From positions 23,846,305 through 23,910,304 of the forward strand of contig CM056391.1 of NCBI GenBank assembly GCA_029718625.1: DNA of 64,000 bases. Direction: 5' to 3'. This document shows positions 34,495 through 48,837 of this stretch, piece after piece. The translations under genes were made by a program, and so were the position numbers. Position 1 is the stretch's first letter. Every line of letters starts with the position of its first letter. The notes beneath the pieces are model-generated. The model saw nothing but the letters and a program-made list of their open reading frames with translations. It was not told where the DNA came from and searched no databases. The stretch comes from Synaphobranchus kaupii. Lineage: Eukaryota > Chordata > Actinopteri > Anguilliformes > Synaphobranchidae.

Positions 34495-36977
34495 AAATCA
34501 TATTACATTTGCTAATTAAAACAAACATTTAACCAATGAACAAAATTTGCTTCAATGGCTTACAGGTCTGTAGCCAGCATTGCAATGGCTGATCTTGCGC
34601 TGTTGGAAGAGTTGGCGCGCAGCCTCCTTTGGAGAGAACACTAAAAATACAGTACATGTCTGTAAATGTAATGGAGTAAATGTAATGCTCAAATCATATG
34701 TCTTACCTTCTTACTGTTGACCCATGAATAGATGCTGTTGTTACTGGACTGTGGACGCCTCCACATTTGTAGGCTAAGCAGCCTAAAGATCACATAGTAA
34801 CAGCATGTGAAATGGTTAAGTCATCCCTCCAGTGGACGCAGTCTTATTTTGTTAATGTTACTGGAGTGTTCAGACACAGTGGGGTGACCTGTAGATTTAC
34901 GATTCAGGCCAAAGTTGCTAGCCAGAAATCACACCGTAAAGTAGAACATTGTGAGTTGCTGTACTTCACATTTCTGCAAGACACTGAACTGCATTGTCAG
35001 GATGCCCTTCTCAGCACCACATTCGAATACTCATTACATAATAAGACAGGGGTCCGCTTAGTTTGGGAGCCTCTGGATTGTTTTAATTAAGAGAGAGAAA
35101 GAGAAACCTTTACCAGAGGAGAGACTATAATATAGTTTGACTTTTCCACCAGGGCTTTTGTTTACATATGTCACTATGGGTTCCTCTCGTGGTGCCAACG
35201 GGATTACAGGTTTGAATCCTCAGTATGGCTCTTTAATTATAGCTTAAAGCAAAAACTAGAAAAGCATACTAAAGAGGCAGTGACATGGACAGGATTTCAT
35301 ACCATTATGGGGCGCATGACATACAGAAACCCAGGATGAAACATACAGTTTAAGAGCCTTGTGTTGACAAATATTTGAATTCCCTCACCCTTCTCACACA
35401 AGCGAGTGAAACCCATTGACATTTACATTTAGTAGACACTTTTATCCTGAGCAACTGATATAAGTGCATACTAAAAGGTTTAGGCAATAAAGAGCTGTGT
35501 TAGCCTAGTCATTATGGACACAACTGATAATAACCATTAACACATAACTTACAAGTAATAGATACATAAACCATTGATGTGGTCAGAACTGCAAATGGTT
35601 CAACTGTACTTGAAATCACCCAGCATCAAGAATCCACAGCTACATAGGAAACGTGCAAAAGCAAGAGAATAGGATGAAGTAGGTACAGCCTTTGCGAAAA
35701 GATGAAATCAGAGCCCAGTATGCCTCCATACTCTCACTACCCAGAGGAAGCCTTTGAACCCAGCCATCCAATCCAAGCCTTTCGTCTTACAACCCGGTTT
35801 GGTATGACTTTTCCACCAATTGTAATTGCATCCCACGGCTCTTTAGACGTAAGACAGGGAAAAACCACGGCGCCACGCCCTGTCGTCGCTGCTTCATATA
35901 ATTCAAACGGTGTAATTGATGTAATTACTGATATGCCCAGGGTGGGTGAAAGCTCAACTCAAAATTAAGTTGCAGGCCCCGCCCTGCCCTTAGTTTCCCC
36001 AGACAGGGAGACAGCTGACTCCCAGCCAGGATTTAAATACCCACTTTATTACTGGTTGGTGATTCGGATGTAGATCGAGGGCCCTCATTTTGGCTTTCTT
36101 GGGTAAAAATAAAAAGACTTTGGAATTGCTGAGAGAACCTCAGTAGCTATGCAATAAAAAGCTCTGGTGAGGCGGATGGTGAGCCAAATCACAGCAAGTG
36201 AAACAATCAGAAATTTTTTTACCTGGACTAGTTCTTTGTTGGACTGTATTTTAGAATGTCTGCTTTTCTTGCTCTTTTGGGTTTCCAGCTTAAATGAGGG
36301 CTGACATTTTTATTTTTATTTTTGCTATCATTAAAATAAGAAGTGACAGACATGTCTATGGAAGACAGAAAACATAAACTATGGGTTCCTGTTAATCTCT
36401 ATTTTATGAATAGATTTGGTGAATCATTTTTTTGTCATTCTGCTGTAAATGATCACCAGCAACAAAAAAATTACATTTTCATTACGGAATTAAGCTTGTA
36501 GACGGTTCGGCCTTTTGACAAATTGTTTAGAACACGCCACACATTATGAAATAGAATTAGCATTTTAATAGAATTTAGAATTTTGACAGCAATTGAAACA
36601 GGGTTCAAACAACCTTTATGAGCTGGTCTTACTCACACAGTTGCAGCTTTATCGATGAGTCATGCTTTTAAAAGATATTTATAATCTGATCACATTCAGA
36701 GCAGGGGCCTCACAAGGTTATTATTACAGAGGAGCAGGAAGAAGCCAGCGATGAAGACAAGCATTTTAATTGCGTTCAATCTTTTATATGTAATGCGCAA
36801 AAGCTTGCTATCCTGTCTTCTCATTACCTGGTCTCTTTGCAGATTGGCCTTTGCGGTGTTTTAAGAACTGCTTTTTTGTAGTGAACACAGCCCTGAATAT
36901 AGAACATAATTACTGGCACATCTGGTCTTTCCTTGTGACATTACTGATGAGGCCCCAATTTTTATTTAATTTTTTCC
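34495..36977. other. Intergenic sequence without recognised genes
   Basis: Near 35412-35460 there is a motif GACATTTACATTTAGTAGACAC that resembles a dispersed fish repeat. ORFs at 34812-35090 and 35702-35968 have no known motif. A GGTTTGAATCC box near 35209 is not part of a tRNA. Confidence 0.4.
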
Positions 36978-37076
36978 TGCACACAGAGAAAAAATGGCAG
37001 TTTAAATCTAACACTGCTGGTGTACATTTAACACCCTAGGGTGTTAAATGTACACCGCCATTTTTGCTGTGCACAG
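36978..37076. mobile_element. Hairpin MITE with a perfect 38-bp palindrome
   Basis: A perfect 38-bp palindrome at 37019-37056 (starts GGTGTACATTTAACACC, centre CTAG) is framed by imperfect inverted ends: TGCACACAGAGAAAAAATGGC on the left side and GCCATTTTTGCTGTGCAC on the right. The left arm has about 18 extra bases between its terminal match and the palindrome. It looks like a very short foldback element. No target duplication was determined. Confidence 0.55.
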
Positions 37077-39126
37077 GGTAATGTTTTCATTCACAACAAC
37101 TGACCATGAGAATCTAAATGATATCCTGTGCATATATGACAATCACATATACAGAGCATGCAAATTGCGTGCAGATTTACTTTCCAATATTAGATAACAT
37201 GGCACTTAACAATCAAAAACAACTAATAGTCAAAAATAATTGTTGCATATACTTTTCATCTACTTTCATAACATCCATGTCTTCAACCATGTGATTAATC
37301 AATACAATTTTATTAATGATTAATTAATTACCATTTTCTTTACAGAACAATCCAGATTTTCAATGACATCAATGAATCAAGGCATTTTCTGAGTTCAAAT
37401 TGTTTCATGGGGGTACATCTTCCTTAGGCACAACAATTCATTTTTGTCCCCTGGTTCTCTGGTCTTAATCTCAAGAACCATATATTTGACTATGCTGAAA
37501 CATAAACTACAAGCACTATTCAATAAAAATAAACTTTTAAAAAATATTTTCACTGCAACATGTTTTTGTCATCCAAGACACTTCTATTTTGTCAAAAAAT
37601 GTAAATACTTAAACTTTTTTTCTGCTGGGTCTCAGGAGGTTATGAGCAAGTATGGGTCTGCTGGATGACGACAAAACAGATGTAGCTTGTGCAGGCATGT
37701 TGTAGAAGCCAAACAGACCAGAGGGGCTGCAGCTGGCAAGCTTAATAACCTGCAGAATGAATCCCTCCATCCCTGCTCGACGCTATAGCAAATTATTTGT
37801 TGCTCCATGGGACCCTTGGTCACTTTTAGCACCCTAACGCTCAGTATTTTGGCCTGGCATTGGGACGACACACCAGCACATGACCACAGCGAGAACTTGT
37901 GGTTTTGATAGATGCACCACCAGCCCCAAGATTTTATTTTTATTTTTTGGAAGAAGAAAAAATATAAGGCAAAAAATATCTAGCCAGGAGCCCAGTAATA
38001 CTCTGAAACCCTGACCAATACTCCTAACACCTATGGAAACTTGACCTCCTCGTCTTAAAAATATGGCAAATACGCTAAAAACAGCAAAGCTGACTCAAAG
38101 ATAGGCATAAAGGCCAAATTAAGGGCATGGTCATTTTTGTGGGACGATATAAATGAGGCCATTCAGAACTCCTAACAATAGCTCTGTGGAATAAAACGCT
38201 GGATTAAAAAAACGCTGGTGGCCGCTGATGCATGGCAAGGCTCTGTGGTCGATTAGACAGGCCATGCGGGCCCATCTGGAGAAAGGAACTCTCTCTTGGG
38301 TCAGCATTTGCGCTGCAGAGACTCATGGGAAGGCTGCCATCCAAGTGCCATGGACTCCATCCGTCATCCTCATGAGGGCGAACTCAGCCAACAACAAAGA
38401 GAAACGGGTGGCCCGCTCCTTCCTGTACTTACATAATGACATCAAGGTGCTGACAGCGTGCTGGGCAGAGGTTCAAAGGGCTGCTATAGGGGCCAATTCC
38501 ATCTGGACGGAGAACTTGTCCAAAACAGGCTTTGATTACACTAGAGATCAGACAAGAATTCATTCAGGCATCGCTCCTCCACCTGCCCATGTTGATCAGC
38601 CCATGCCCCCCCTCCCCTGAGAAAGGGTGTTATTGCAACGCCTTCCCCTAGACTCAGGAGAAGTTGGTACCAAGCGTATTGGTCATGTTTAATGGGTACT
38701 TGTCTTGTTCTTCTAACGAGCATAACTTCTCCACTAGCTTTAAAAGTAGTCTCCTCTGGCTCGAACGTCCTTGCTAAAGGTTCTGCTGACATAGGGAGGA
38801 ACATATCATTCTGGCTTTTATTGGTGCTGTCCTGTTCTGAATAAATAGTATAAACTAAACATGTCAACAGCGTTGCAAATTGTGCTGTCATATTTACATT
38901 TACAGATATGAAGTACAGTGAAAATTCAGTCTTGCATTAATGGAACACTGATTACATCTCCACGATGTGAGAAGATGTTTGAGATCCTGGCAGGATCATC
39001 CTGTGGGATGCCTCTTTTAGGTGGCACAACACATATTCATTTATATTCCATAATTTACTTAATAATTATTCAACATTAAAGATCAGCACAAAAATTATAT
39101 TATTTAGCCTTACAACAGGAACATAA

Positions 39127-39156
39127 CCCCCCCCCCCCCCCCCCCCCCTCCCCCCC
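39127..39156. repeat. Poly-C tract
   Basis: 22 C, one T, then 7 C. The minus strand is a long G run. Confidence 0.95.
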
Positions 39157-39242
39157 AAACTGAAGGTGTAATGCATGGGTTTTTCTGGTCAGGTTATCAG
39201 GGTGATGTAGTTTATCACAATCGACACTGAAGTAAGGCATGC

Positions 39243-39243
<1 letters not shown>

Positions 39244-39300
<57 letters not shown>
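39244..39300. repeat. (CA)n microsatellite
   Basis: An uninterrupted CA dinucleotide repeat of about 57 bp. Confidence 0.95.
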
Positions 39301-39301
<1 letters not shown>

Positions 39302-41429
39302 CTTGGCCACGGTGCATTTAAGTAATTGAGTATTAGTGCAGATAATATCTTGTTTAATATAAAAATAGCTGGGAGTCATGAAAACAATAAAGAAAAAAAG
39401 AGTTATGTTGTCAATACTTCATGTTGACAATGTACTGTAACACATGCTGAGAGTTTTTGGGATTAGTTTTTAACACATGGATGTTGACTCATTCATCTGG
39501 CCCCAAAATACTCTGTTTAACAAATGAATGACAGAGTTGCATTCATGCATGCATTTGTTTATATCACAATCAATCCAATTCATATTGAAACTTTGTGTGC
39601 CACACACAAGTTTAATCAGAAGCAAAAACGTGCAAAGCCTTTCTGTAAGGTAATTCGTTTTTATCTCTGTTTTGTAGCATTGGGAACTTTGCAGCATTCT
39701 ACAACTACCATATGCTGGCATGAACTATTTGAGGGTGGTTCTCTGGAAAAGTTTTTGCATAATTATGCATAATTTGAAGAGCTTGGAGATCAGCAATATT
39801 TTATTGCATTAGACATTTTGTGTTACGCTTTACATATCAATTCATCGCACCATTGAAACATTCACTGAAGGAACACAAGTTGTCTACAGTATCTTATTGC
39901 CAAACCACCTCTTCCACATGGTAAAGTTAATATGGACACAGTACCAAGAAGATTGTGGTTGAATGTAATATTGCCATGTCATGGATGACTGCGACTGATG
40001 AGTTTTCGCCACAGGGTGCCAAAGACATGTCAGCTATCTCCAGAGAGTCTTGCAAGTCATCCTCTCTCCTTCTAAAATACTTTTTTTGTTGCAACACGCA
40101 AACATGAAAGATTGTGATAGCTGACATTTCGCTGTCTCTAAACTCCAGGGATGTTTTCTCAATACTTCTGTGATGCATTGCTCTGATCTCTATGGTTCAG
40201 AGCAATGTCTTTTGTCAGTGCGCCTTTCTTCTCGTTCTGCAGTGACGTCGTTCACTTTCGGTTACGGGGGTTATGTCTCATTCCGGAATGGCTCCATGAG
40301 GCCTAAAGCTAACCTGTCAAACAGAAAAGCCGCCTTGTTGATTTTGAATTGGTCCACACTCACCCAACCATTCAGCCCCCAGTTAAGAAATACGATTGCA
40401 ATCTGGATGGATAGAGCTGCACTGTTCGGACGTCATCCCAAGTAGTGAAAGTGAAAAAGAAAATCCATCCAGCACCATATTTATGTAAGGGTGTACCCTG
40501 TTATTGTCAGGCCGTGTTATTTGAGAAATGTCATGGGATGTGTCATATCCCCTGTGCTAGGCATTCAGTAATGTACTGTAAAAACGTGACATGGCAGTAC
40601 TGCAAAATGAATACGGTGAAATGAAAAATTAAATGGACGTACAATTTAAAAACCGACGTAACACATATAAATAGAGTAGCTACAGCACACAATTTATTCT
40701 GATCTTTTTTTGCTGTCTTCTAGGTTTCACCAAGCGATGGAAAAGAACATTGTATGTAGCTGTGACTATTTGTTTTACATACACTACCGCTGAGGTGTGA
40801 GCTTTTGACTCACTGTTCTTAATGGTAAATTACAAACTGAAGAACTTGTCAATAGTTGTTCACGTGAACAGAGGGGTATTTTTGTGCCATTGTTTGGCAT
40901 CTGGGAACAAATGCATCATCAAATGCAAGGTCTGAGAAAGTTGCTCTCTTCAGCTTTCACAATCCCCCCCAACCAAAACAAAACAATGCAGTCCTGCCAC
41001 CAACCAATTGCAAACATGGTTTATTTTAAGAGATCACCATTAATCTCTGATGTAGTTTTTTGCCAAGAGTTTTGTTTTCTTTCATCTTTTTCCACTTCTT
41101 CCTGATTGCCTCAGTTTTCATTAATGCACCATATTAAACCTTTTGCTGTAGCATCATGAGGTCACTCATAGGAGGACAGTACACATTTCCATAATAGTCG
41201 GTAGGAGACTTTCAACTGTGTATGGCTGGTAAGAATGGGTCAGTCAGGGAGTGTTAGTTACCGTCCCTTACCATAATAAATTTTGGCGGTCTTTGTCTAG
41301 CTTCCCAGAATCAATTTCTGAAAAGTGAATTAGGTTAATAAAATACTTTTTGTAAGGCTGAATAACCCTGAATTGACTGGAATGAATCAAGGCTAAAAGT
41401 GCCTGAAAGCTAACTTTTCATCTGACTGT

Positions 41430-41580
41430 GGCCTGGATTTAATCAACAGTCATCCTCCTTGGTTTTGACTTACATTTCAATTCAAGTGTTCATTATGTAC
41501 TATTGTGTTTCTTGAGGAAAAAGCACTAGCACTTGCCTGTATTTGTAAAACTGTATTTGACTGTCGATTAAATCCAGGCC
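41430..41580. mobile_element. 151-bp MITE
   Basis: 22-bp inverted ends with a single mismatch: GGCCTGGATTTAATC plus ACAGTC on the left (41430-41451), inverted at 41559-41580. The interior has no ORF. Length and structure are those of a MITE. The transposase family behind it was not identified. Confidence 0.7.
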
Positions 41581-44500
41581 TGGAAACAGGGTCAGTTCAA
41601 AGGGGCTAAGGGTTTTTGGTTTTGGGTTCTGGCCCTTGGCCAACTATTGCAGCTGTACCCTTCAACAAGGTACTTTACATCATACCCTTATATGAATATG
41701 AGGTATTTGAATCAACTTGACTTGTGTTACTTGACCACAATCACGCAACAATTATACACTACAATGCAACATAAAGCTTTTTTCAAAGAATGTTGCATAA
41801 ACTAATAGATTTTTCTGAAGCTTCAATCCCCCAAGGAGTATTTAAATAAGTGAAAGGGAGGAAACTGTAGACTTTTTTTCATCCCTGATGCGTGAGCAGC
41901 GTGATACAGCACATTCAGTAGATGTGTGAATGACAAACTCCCAGCACCCTAGAAGAACACGGGGGTGAAGCCACACAAACCAGTCCATTCAAATAGTGAA
42001 CTACATCGATTGGTATCACAACGCCTGCATTACAGTCACCCAAGGCATTTTATGTAACTGGGCTTTGTCCAATGTCCCCTCAGTGGAGCAGGGCTTATTG
42101 TTACCTGTAACATAGCTGCCTTTTATAAACCCACCAGCTTCCTTCCTCCCCTCTGTATCATGTGGTTGCACCTGCGTATCAGTGTAACTGAAGGATCATA
42201 TTACTGCGCATGTCAGTTGATTTTCCCCTATTCAACAGAACAGCTTAAAGTGTTTAAGGACTGTATAAATAGACGGCCTAAATAGATTATAATAGAAAAC
42301 ATTTTGGACAAAGGAAAGATCTATTTGGAAGATCAGAGACATAATGTCGTACGAATATTGTGGAGGATTTACTTAATTTCCTTTGGTTTGTTCACTGGAA
42401 TTGTATTCATTTTTGTTTATGGCAGCCCAGAGAGTTTTTCTCATTAAGAGCTCGATTCTCTCCAACTAATGTAATTTGAGTCAGACCGGCTTTCTTTAGA
42501 TACATTACGGTTACACTTTTGTCCATATTTTTTTGTGGAACCAGTGTAGGTTTCTCTTTTCTGCAGAGAGACATGTTGAGGCAGAAACACACCCGAAAGC
42601 AGATGGGTGTTATGATTTCACTTCATTTAACAGGACGGGAATGTGACTCCATTACCACCAGAGGCGAGCAGGAATCAAGATATCAAACAACCGAAAGAGA
42701 ATGCACACCTGTCGCACCTGCTGCTATCATAGATGCAGTTGTGCTGCTGTACCGTTTATTTAAAAATATTTAGATTTCAAGATTTAGTCTTCAAGTCTCT
42801 TTTCATGCGGAGCGTCAACGAGTGAATCGGTTTTCCATCAGTTTTGTTGTTTAATTCAAGTGCAGTACCCTTGTAGCCTATTGGAAGGTTTATGGTGGCA
42901 ATTTTCATAAAACCACAACTGGTGTAAAAATAGCTAAAACATTGTGTGTCTGAAACTTTATCCCATATCCACATGGTCTGGTTGGAATAGGATGGGGAGG
43001 ATGGGGTGGTTGGGGGAGGGGAATCTCCACTGGATTTAATGTGTATCTAGCTAGCTTAATACTGTAGCGAGTTGTGTTTGGTTATAGGGTATAATCTCAT
43101 CCCATTCTCTCCACAGCCTATAATTATAGAGTAGAGAGTGAGCCAGAAGGGAGACAGTGGAGCAGTCTTTAAAATGGATGAAAAGCTTGGGGTATGAATG
43201 ATTCCTTCTGCGGTGCACATCCAAAATAGCTAGCTGTAAAACATGTTACGTACCTGGGTCATTTCAAGAACTAAAAAAATGTTAACTGTTCAATTTTATG
43301 AGCCTGCATGTCCTCACCAGCTCCCAAGAGCAAGTCCTTCTTAGAAGGAATTAAGATGCAATTGTCTAATTGGTTCTGCATACTGTCAACCAGGAGATGA
43401 GAAGAATGAGTGTTTCTAGTGGGGTGGAACAACAACAACCCAAGGGAACTGACAGCATCAGTGCCATCAGCCAGGTGCTCTTAATCTCCCCCATCATTTT
43501 CATTGGGGTGAAACCATTTTGGCGTCATGTTACCAGCCACAAATAATACCATATCGAGGGCAGATTTGAAATGTCTTTATCCGAGTGTCAACAGATCTTT
43601 AATGTTAGAGAACATGATTGCCAACACAATTCCTTTGAAGAACATTTAATGTGTCAAATCCTTGACTGGGGAGAAAAGAATAAAGAGAAAATGGCAAGGA
43701 AATGTTGAGCAACGGGACAAACACTGACACATAAGGTCCTCTGCTCACATGTTCCCGTGCAAGCCTAAATGTTCAAACCCCAGATTTCATAAGGCGAAAG
43801 AATCTGCTTATGTCAATGTTCCTTCACTTAAATCATCAGGAATTCATTTAATTTCCCCTCCCTTGACAGTTGAATTAAATGAAACAGAGTACCTACAATG
43901 AAAAATACAAAATACAATTAAGACTTTGATCTAGCTCTGTTCATAGCTAAAAGAGCCTGGGGGGCAAAGAGGATCTTAAGCAACTATGTGGAGTGTAAGT
44001 TGGTGAAGGGGATACATGCTCTTACCAAAATTGCTTTTATGATATGGGCAGACATATGAGCAAAAGCTAGTGAAAACCGGGGAAAACTAGAGCAATCAAG
44101 TCACTAGAGTTCATGCGAGAGGAAAGTCAAAGGAAGCTGCAGAACTAGAAAATATGTATATAAAATGCTAATTTACACTTTCAGGAGGGAGTTGGGGCCT
44201 GGGGCAGTTCTCAGTTTTATGTATTCCACAGGAGAGTTCTGTCTGACAAACTGGAGTCAGTAAACATCACCCCAGGCTTCCACAAACACGAGAACCAAAC
44301 GTTAGGCCACAGGGGACATGCACATGTGTGACACTGGCACAGGGACCTCTCTTAATTTTTGTGAAAGACACTTTCATTTCAGAGGCTCAGGATGTGTCTG
44401 AAGACCATTCATTCACAAAGACCATTTTTAAGTCATCGCCTAACATTAAAATTCAATTGTTTTATTTTTGTATTTTTTAGCTAAGCGGAGGACTTTGAAT

Positions 44501-47318
44501 ATGTTAAATAGACATGCATTTCGAATCTAATGTCATGTTGAGTTTGAGTTGCTTTCCTGAAATTACCCATTTTTGTCATCACGTTGTGCGCTGCCAATAA
44601 AATGGGTCAAGATCAGAATCTTGGCCTCTGTAGCTGATAACAATTGTGTGTGTATGAGTCTTTGTTTCTGAAAGAATGATGAAAATGCCATGGGTGCTCC
44701 CTGTATGCCTCTCCCTAGTGTCCCCTTTGCCGAATCAGGTTTCTGCCTGTAATTAAATAACAGGCCATTTGTAATTGCATAATACATTGTTCTGAGTGGA
44801 CAGAAAGAGCTGAGTGAAATTCAGAGCCCTTTGAGAGCTCCTGGCAATTGACTGTCCTAGGCAATGGTTACGGTTTGCTTGAGGAAATTCAATACAAAAA
44901 CCAATGAGGGATACACAGTATCTGGATGAATGCCATTCAGAATAACAGACTTGACAACTGCAACCCTAAACCATGTGAAACACTGTGTATACACTTGCTA
45001 AACATCATTTGAAATGAATTCTGAGGTAACGCAGCATTGTGGCCCTCAGAAGCTTGTTTGCAAGTGGAATCTCAGTGAACCTTTTCAGGTCATAAGATCA
45101 CAGTATTGTTTTGTTTGATGGTTATAATTTGTCAGTTTTATCCTATCAAAATGATAAATGTTTTAATTTTAATGTACAGTGACTAAAGTTAAGTTCTTGA
45201 AGCATCTTTAGCAACAACATGTTGCCAGAGGTCAAAGAAACTCACAGTTTACAGAATTAATAACAAATAAAACATTATGGTGTATTTCTGTATCGTCAGT
45301 ACAGAAGTTTCGTTCAGTACAGAAGATAGGAAATTGATCACACCTGCAAAGAACAGTTTTCATCTGGCCAAATATTCGTTTTTGGTTTTATTTTTGGTGG
45401 TTGGATTGTGTGTATGTACTGTATTGTAAAAAAGTCAACCTCCTGCCTGTTGCTAATCTTGTCTTTGCTGACAATTGACCATCTTATTTGTAAGAAGACT
45501 AAAATTAGATGTGTAAATTAGATACACAGTGACTGTTGCTATTTTGACAGCTTGGCTGAATGTGCTGTATTATTCTTTTAAATTATAATCACCTAAGTGA
45601 TTGCAAAGATACTGTATACAAAAATGGCAGATTATTAAAACATGGACCTTGCAGGACCCTCCCTTTCTCAGTGCTGAGAAGTGGGCTTTATATATATTCG
45701 TTGAATTAATCATTTGCTACCACAACACAGAGAATGACTGATACAGACTTGTTTTTAATTATTTTATTCAACTTGTTAAAGGATATAACAAAGGTAGCAG
45801 CATGAGATGCTTTATGCTAATAGGAGACATAAACTGAGCTCATAAAGAAATGAATTCCACAACTTAAATCCTTTACTTGTGAATTGTGTCCTACAAACAC
45901 TGAAAATTGCACTGACGAGTTTCCTGACAAGATGCCTGTGGATATTAAACATGTTTGACTTCCTCCTGGTTCTTCGGAGGGTAGCACCTTTGGAAGGTGG
46001 AATGAATTACCACCTTGGAATGAAAAACTTCCTAACAGTGAGTGTGTGCAAATAAACAATCAACAATTTAGTAGTTGTTCAAAGCTGATCACTTTATAAC
46101 TAGATTAACAATTCCTAAAGAAATTGTAGGTGTGGTTGCTTCACAGTGTTATCAATTGCTGGAAATGGCATAGAAAGATGGTAATATGGTATAGTGTGAG
46201 GTGGAAAATAAAAGGTGGAAATGGTATGAACTGGTCATGCGGCATAGGGATCTAGTGAAGGTGAAAATGGTAAAAAAAATATTTTGTGGTAAGTAGTCTA
46301 AAGAACCTGGAAGTGATACAAAGAAGTAATGAATTGTGATGAAAGCACAAAAATGTAATGTCAAATCATCTGGAATAGTACTGTTGGGTCATAACAGTGT
46401 TGTAGAGGAAGGCATTGTGAATACCCTATTTACTGCGTCCTGTGTACTAGTATACTGCTTACTGTAGGCTATGCTGCAGTGACATGCAGTATGTGAAATA
46501 TCCTCCATATAAACCTGGACATAAGTAGGCTATATCAGTTTCCGTTACACTCTTTGGCTATATCATCTGGGGATACCGAGAACACTCAATTTGGCTGCGT
46601 GGGTAAGGCTAGCCTAATGTAACAGCTTTTTAAAAAAAGTATACTCTACTGGCATACTCACATAGTAGGTAAGCGTGCTGATTCTGGCTATTCGGACACA
46701 GTAGTAGTTGTGTTTGATTAATAGACTGTAGAAATATGGGTTAATTACATTTTTGCCTAGGTCTTAACCAAATGCTCATCTACTGATTTTTCCACTTTAT
46801 TCAACAAACTCTGATTCCGATTACTGATCTCACCATTTTGTGAACGACATGTGTGCTGACAGCATTTGATGCTTTGTGATGGTGTTGATGTTCTCGTCAG
46901 AAACCATAGCTGCATTTACTGGATTATCCTACTATTGAAGTTCTTGTGACATAAATTAGACAGTCGGTTTTCCACATGGTTTTCATAACGTTCTTAAACC
47001 CTATTCTCAAACATCTAAAAGTTACTGACTTCAGAGATAGGAGACCATTCACAACTATAATATTGTAGGACTCCAAATAATTACATATTATGATTTTAAA
47101 ACCGTAAGATTCACTCGGTAGTTACCAAACAGGCAAATGACTAGCAATGCTAGGATGCTAGTTAAACTATTGATAAAATATGAAAATGCATTATGACATT
47201 TCTGCATTTTAGATAAGTTTTTGACATAACATAAAAAATGATGAGTGCTCTTTTGAGGTGAAACATTTCTCACCTCAAAAGAATAACAAAAATTAATATG
47301 AAAACCAGTGAGCTAAGG
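41581..47318. other. Intergenic sequence without recognised genes
   Basis: AT-rich, no splice-bounded exon or RNA gene recognised. Around 46410-46710 there are CTGTGTACTAGTATACTG-like segments repeated in both orientations that may be an old MITE, but the ends could not be defined. Confidence 0.4.
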
Positions 47319-48837
47319 CTGCATTCACAGGGTTAAAGAGGAGATTCTGCTTTGAGCCCATCCTTATCACTCCCAACCCCTCCCTCCCGTTTGTGGTAGA
47401 GGTAGATGCATCTGAGGCGGGGGTAGGGCCCATTTTATCCCAGCATTCTCCCCTCGATCAGAAAGTTCACCCGTGTGCCTACTTCTCTTGTGGCCTTACA
47501 CCGGCCGAGAGAGACGTGGGGGACCGGGAGCTCCTGGCGGTGAAATTGGCGCTGGAGGAGTGACGTCACTGGCTCGAGGGGGCCGAGCACCCCTTCACTG
47601 TGTGGAAGGACCACAAAAACCTTGAGTACATTCAGGGCGCTAAGTGACGTAATTCGTGGCAGGCCCGCTGGTCCTTGTTCTTCACCCGGTTTAACTTCCT
47701 GCTAACCTATCGTCCGGATTCCAAGAATGTTAAACCGGATGCCCTCTCTCGGATTTTTGTCTGAGGATGACCGCCCGCCAGAGCCTATTGTTCCTACTGC
47801 GCAGATTCTAGCCCCAGTTATGTGGGACATTGAAGCCCTTGTGCTAGAAGCCCAGCGTCGGGCCCCGGATCCAGGTGGGGGACCTCCTAATTGCCTGTTT
47901 GTGCCCTCCAGTCAGGTACTGCAGTGGAGACATTCCTCACGCATTACGGGCCATCCTGGCATCCATTGGACGATGGATTTTCTGTCCAGGCGGTTTTGGT
48001 GGCCAGAAATGGAGAGCGATGTTCGGGGGTTTATTTCTGCGTGTGCGATCTGCTAGCCGTCCTTGGAGCCACGTCGCCTTGGATTTCGTTACGGGTTTGC
48101 CTGCATCTGATGGTAATACTGTGATTCTGGTGGTCGTGGACAGATTTTCCAAGGAGGCGCATTTTATCGCTCTGCCTAAATTGCAGCTCAGCTCCTGAAA
48201 CAGCACGGTTGGTGGTCAACCATGTGTTCCAAGTGCACGGCCTGCCCCAGGACGTAGTGTCTGATCGCGGACCCCAGTTTGATGCACGGATTTGTTGTTC
48301 CTTTTGTTCGCAGCTAGGAGCATCCATTAGCCTCTCGTCGGGGTTTCCCCCGGAGACTAACAGACAAACCGAATGCACTAACCAAACTCTAGAAAGCACT
48401 CTCCGTTGTCTGGTCGCCGCCAATCCTACCTCATGGAGTCGCCACCTTGCTTGGGCAGAGTACGCGTGTAACACTCTGCGTAATGCATCGATGGGGGTCT
48501 CACCGTTCGAGGCTCAGTTCGGGTATCTACCCCCTCTGTTCCCCGAATTGGAAAGGAACGCAGAGGTACCGTCTGCAGGTTCTTTTGTTCGTAGGTGTCG
48601 GGCCATATGGAAAAAAGTTCACGCATCTCTCCTGCGCGCATCGGCTAGGCAGAAGGAACTGGCCGATAGGCGCCACCGCTCGGCTCCGTCCTACCGTGTA
48701 GGGCAACGGGTTTGGCTGTCTACGCGGGATCTTCCGTTGTGAGTGGAGTCTCGCAAGCTCGCCCCACGCTTTGTGGGACCATTCAAGATGAGGTCCATGA
48801 GGATTCACCCTATGTTCCACATCAGCCTCCTCAGCTT
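47319..48837 (+). pseudogene. pol: Decayed Ty3/gypsy pol fragment (RNase H to integrase)
   Basis: A second gypsy family, distinct from the 1.6-8.0 kb element. In order: end of RT (KRRF), RNase H with VEVDAS, GDRELL, KDHKNL and KPDALSR, integrase zinc finger with two His and CAIC, then core residues in LDFVTG (Asp 48082-48084), SDRGPQF and TEC. Stops include TGA at 47561, 47645 and 47762, and TAG directly after CAIC, with the linker to RPWSH deleted. Frames change at least three times. It starts abruptly inside RT and ends inside the integrase C-terminus (IHPMFHISLL) where the inverted repeat begins. No gag, protease or intact LTR pair was found. Confidence 0.85.

Larger units (their letters stand above)
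37077..41429. other. Intergenic sequence with poly-C and CA repeats
   Basis: Holds an almost pure C tract (39127-39156) and a CA microsatellite (39244-39300). The ORF at 38228-38620 (130 aa) is GC-richer than its surroundings but matches nothing I know. An 11-bp perfect stem with a 10-base loop lies at 40176-40207, too short to argue for a microRNA. Confidence 0.4.

Noticed and set aside
35170..35240. Possible tRNA gene (GGTTTGAATCC box B)
   Set aside because: No acceptor or anticodon stem can be formed and no acceptable box A lies at the right distance.
38228..38620. 130-codon ORF with higher GC
   Set aside because: No recognised domain, no splice context and no homology I could name; left as part of the intergenic description.
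40176..40207. Hairpin with 11-bp perfect stem, considered as a microRNA precursor
   Set aside because: The pairing does not extend beyond the 11 bp, far shorter than a microRNA precursor.
46410..46710. Possible old MITE with GTACTAGTATACTG-type inverted motifs
   Set aside because: Motifs recur in both orientations, but no matched ends or target duplication could be set, so it is not listed as an element.
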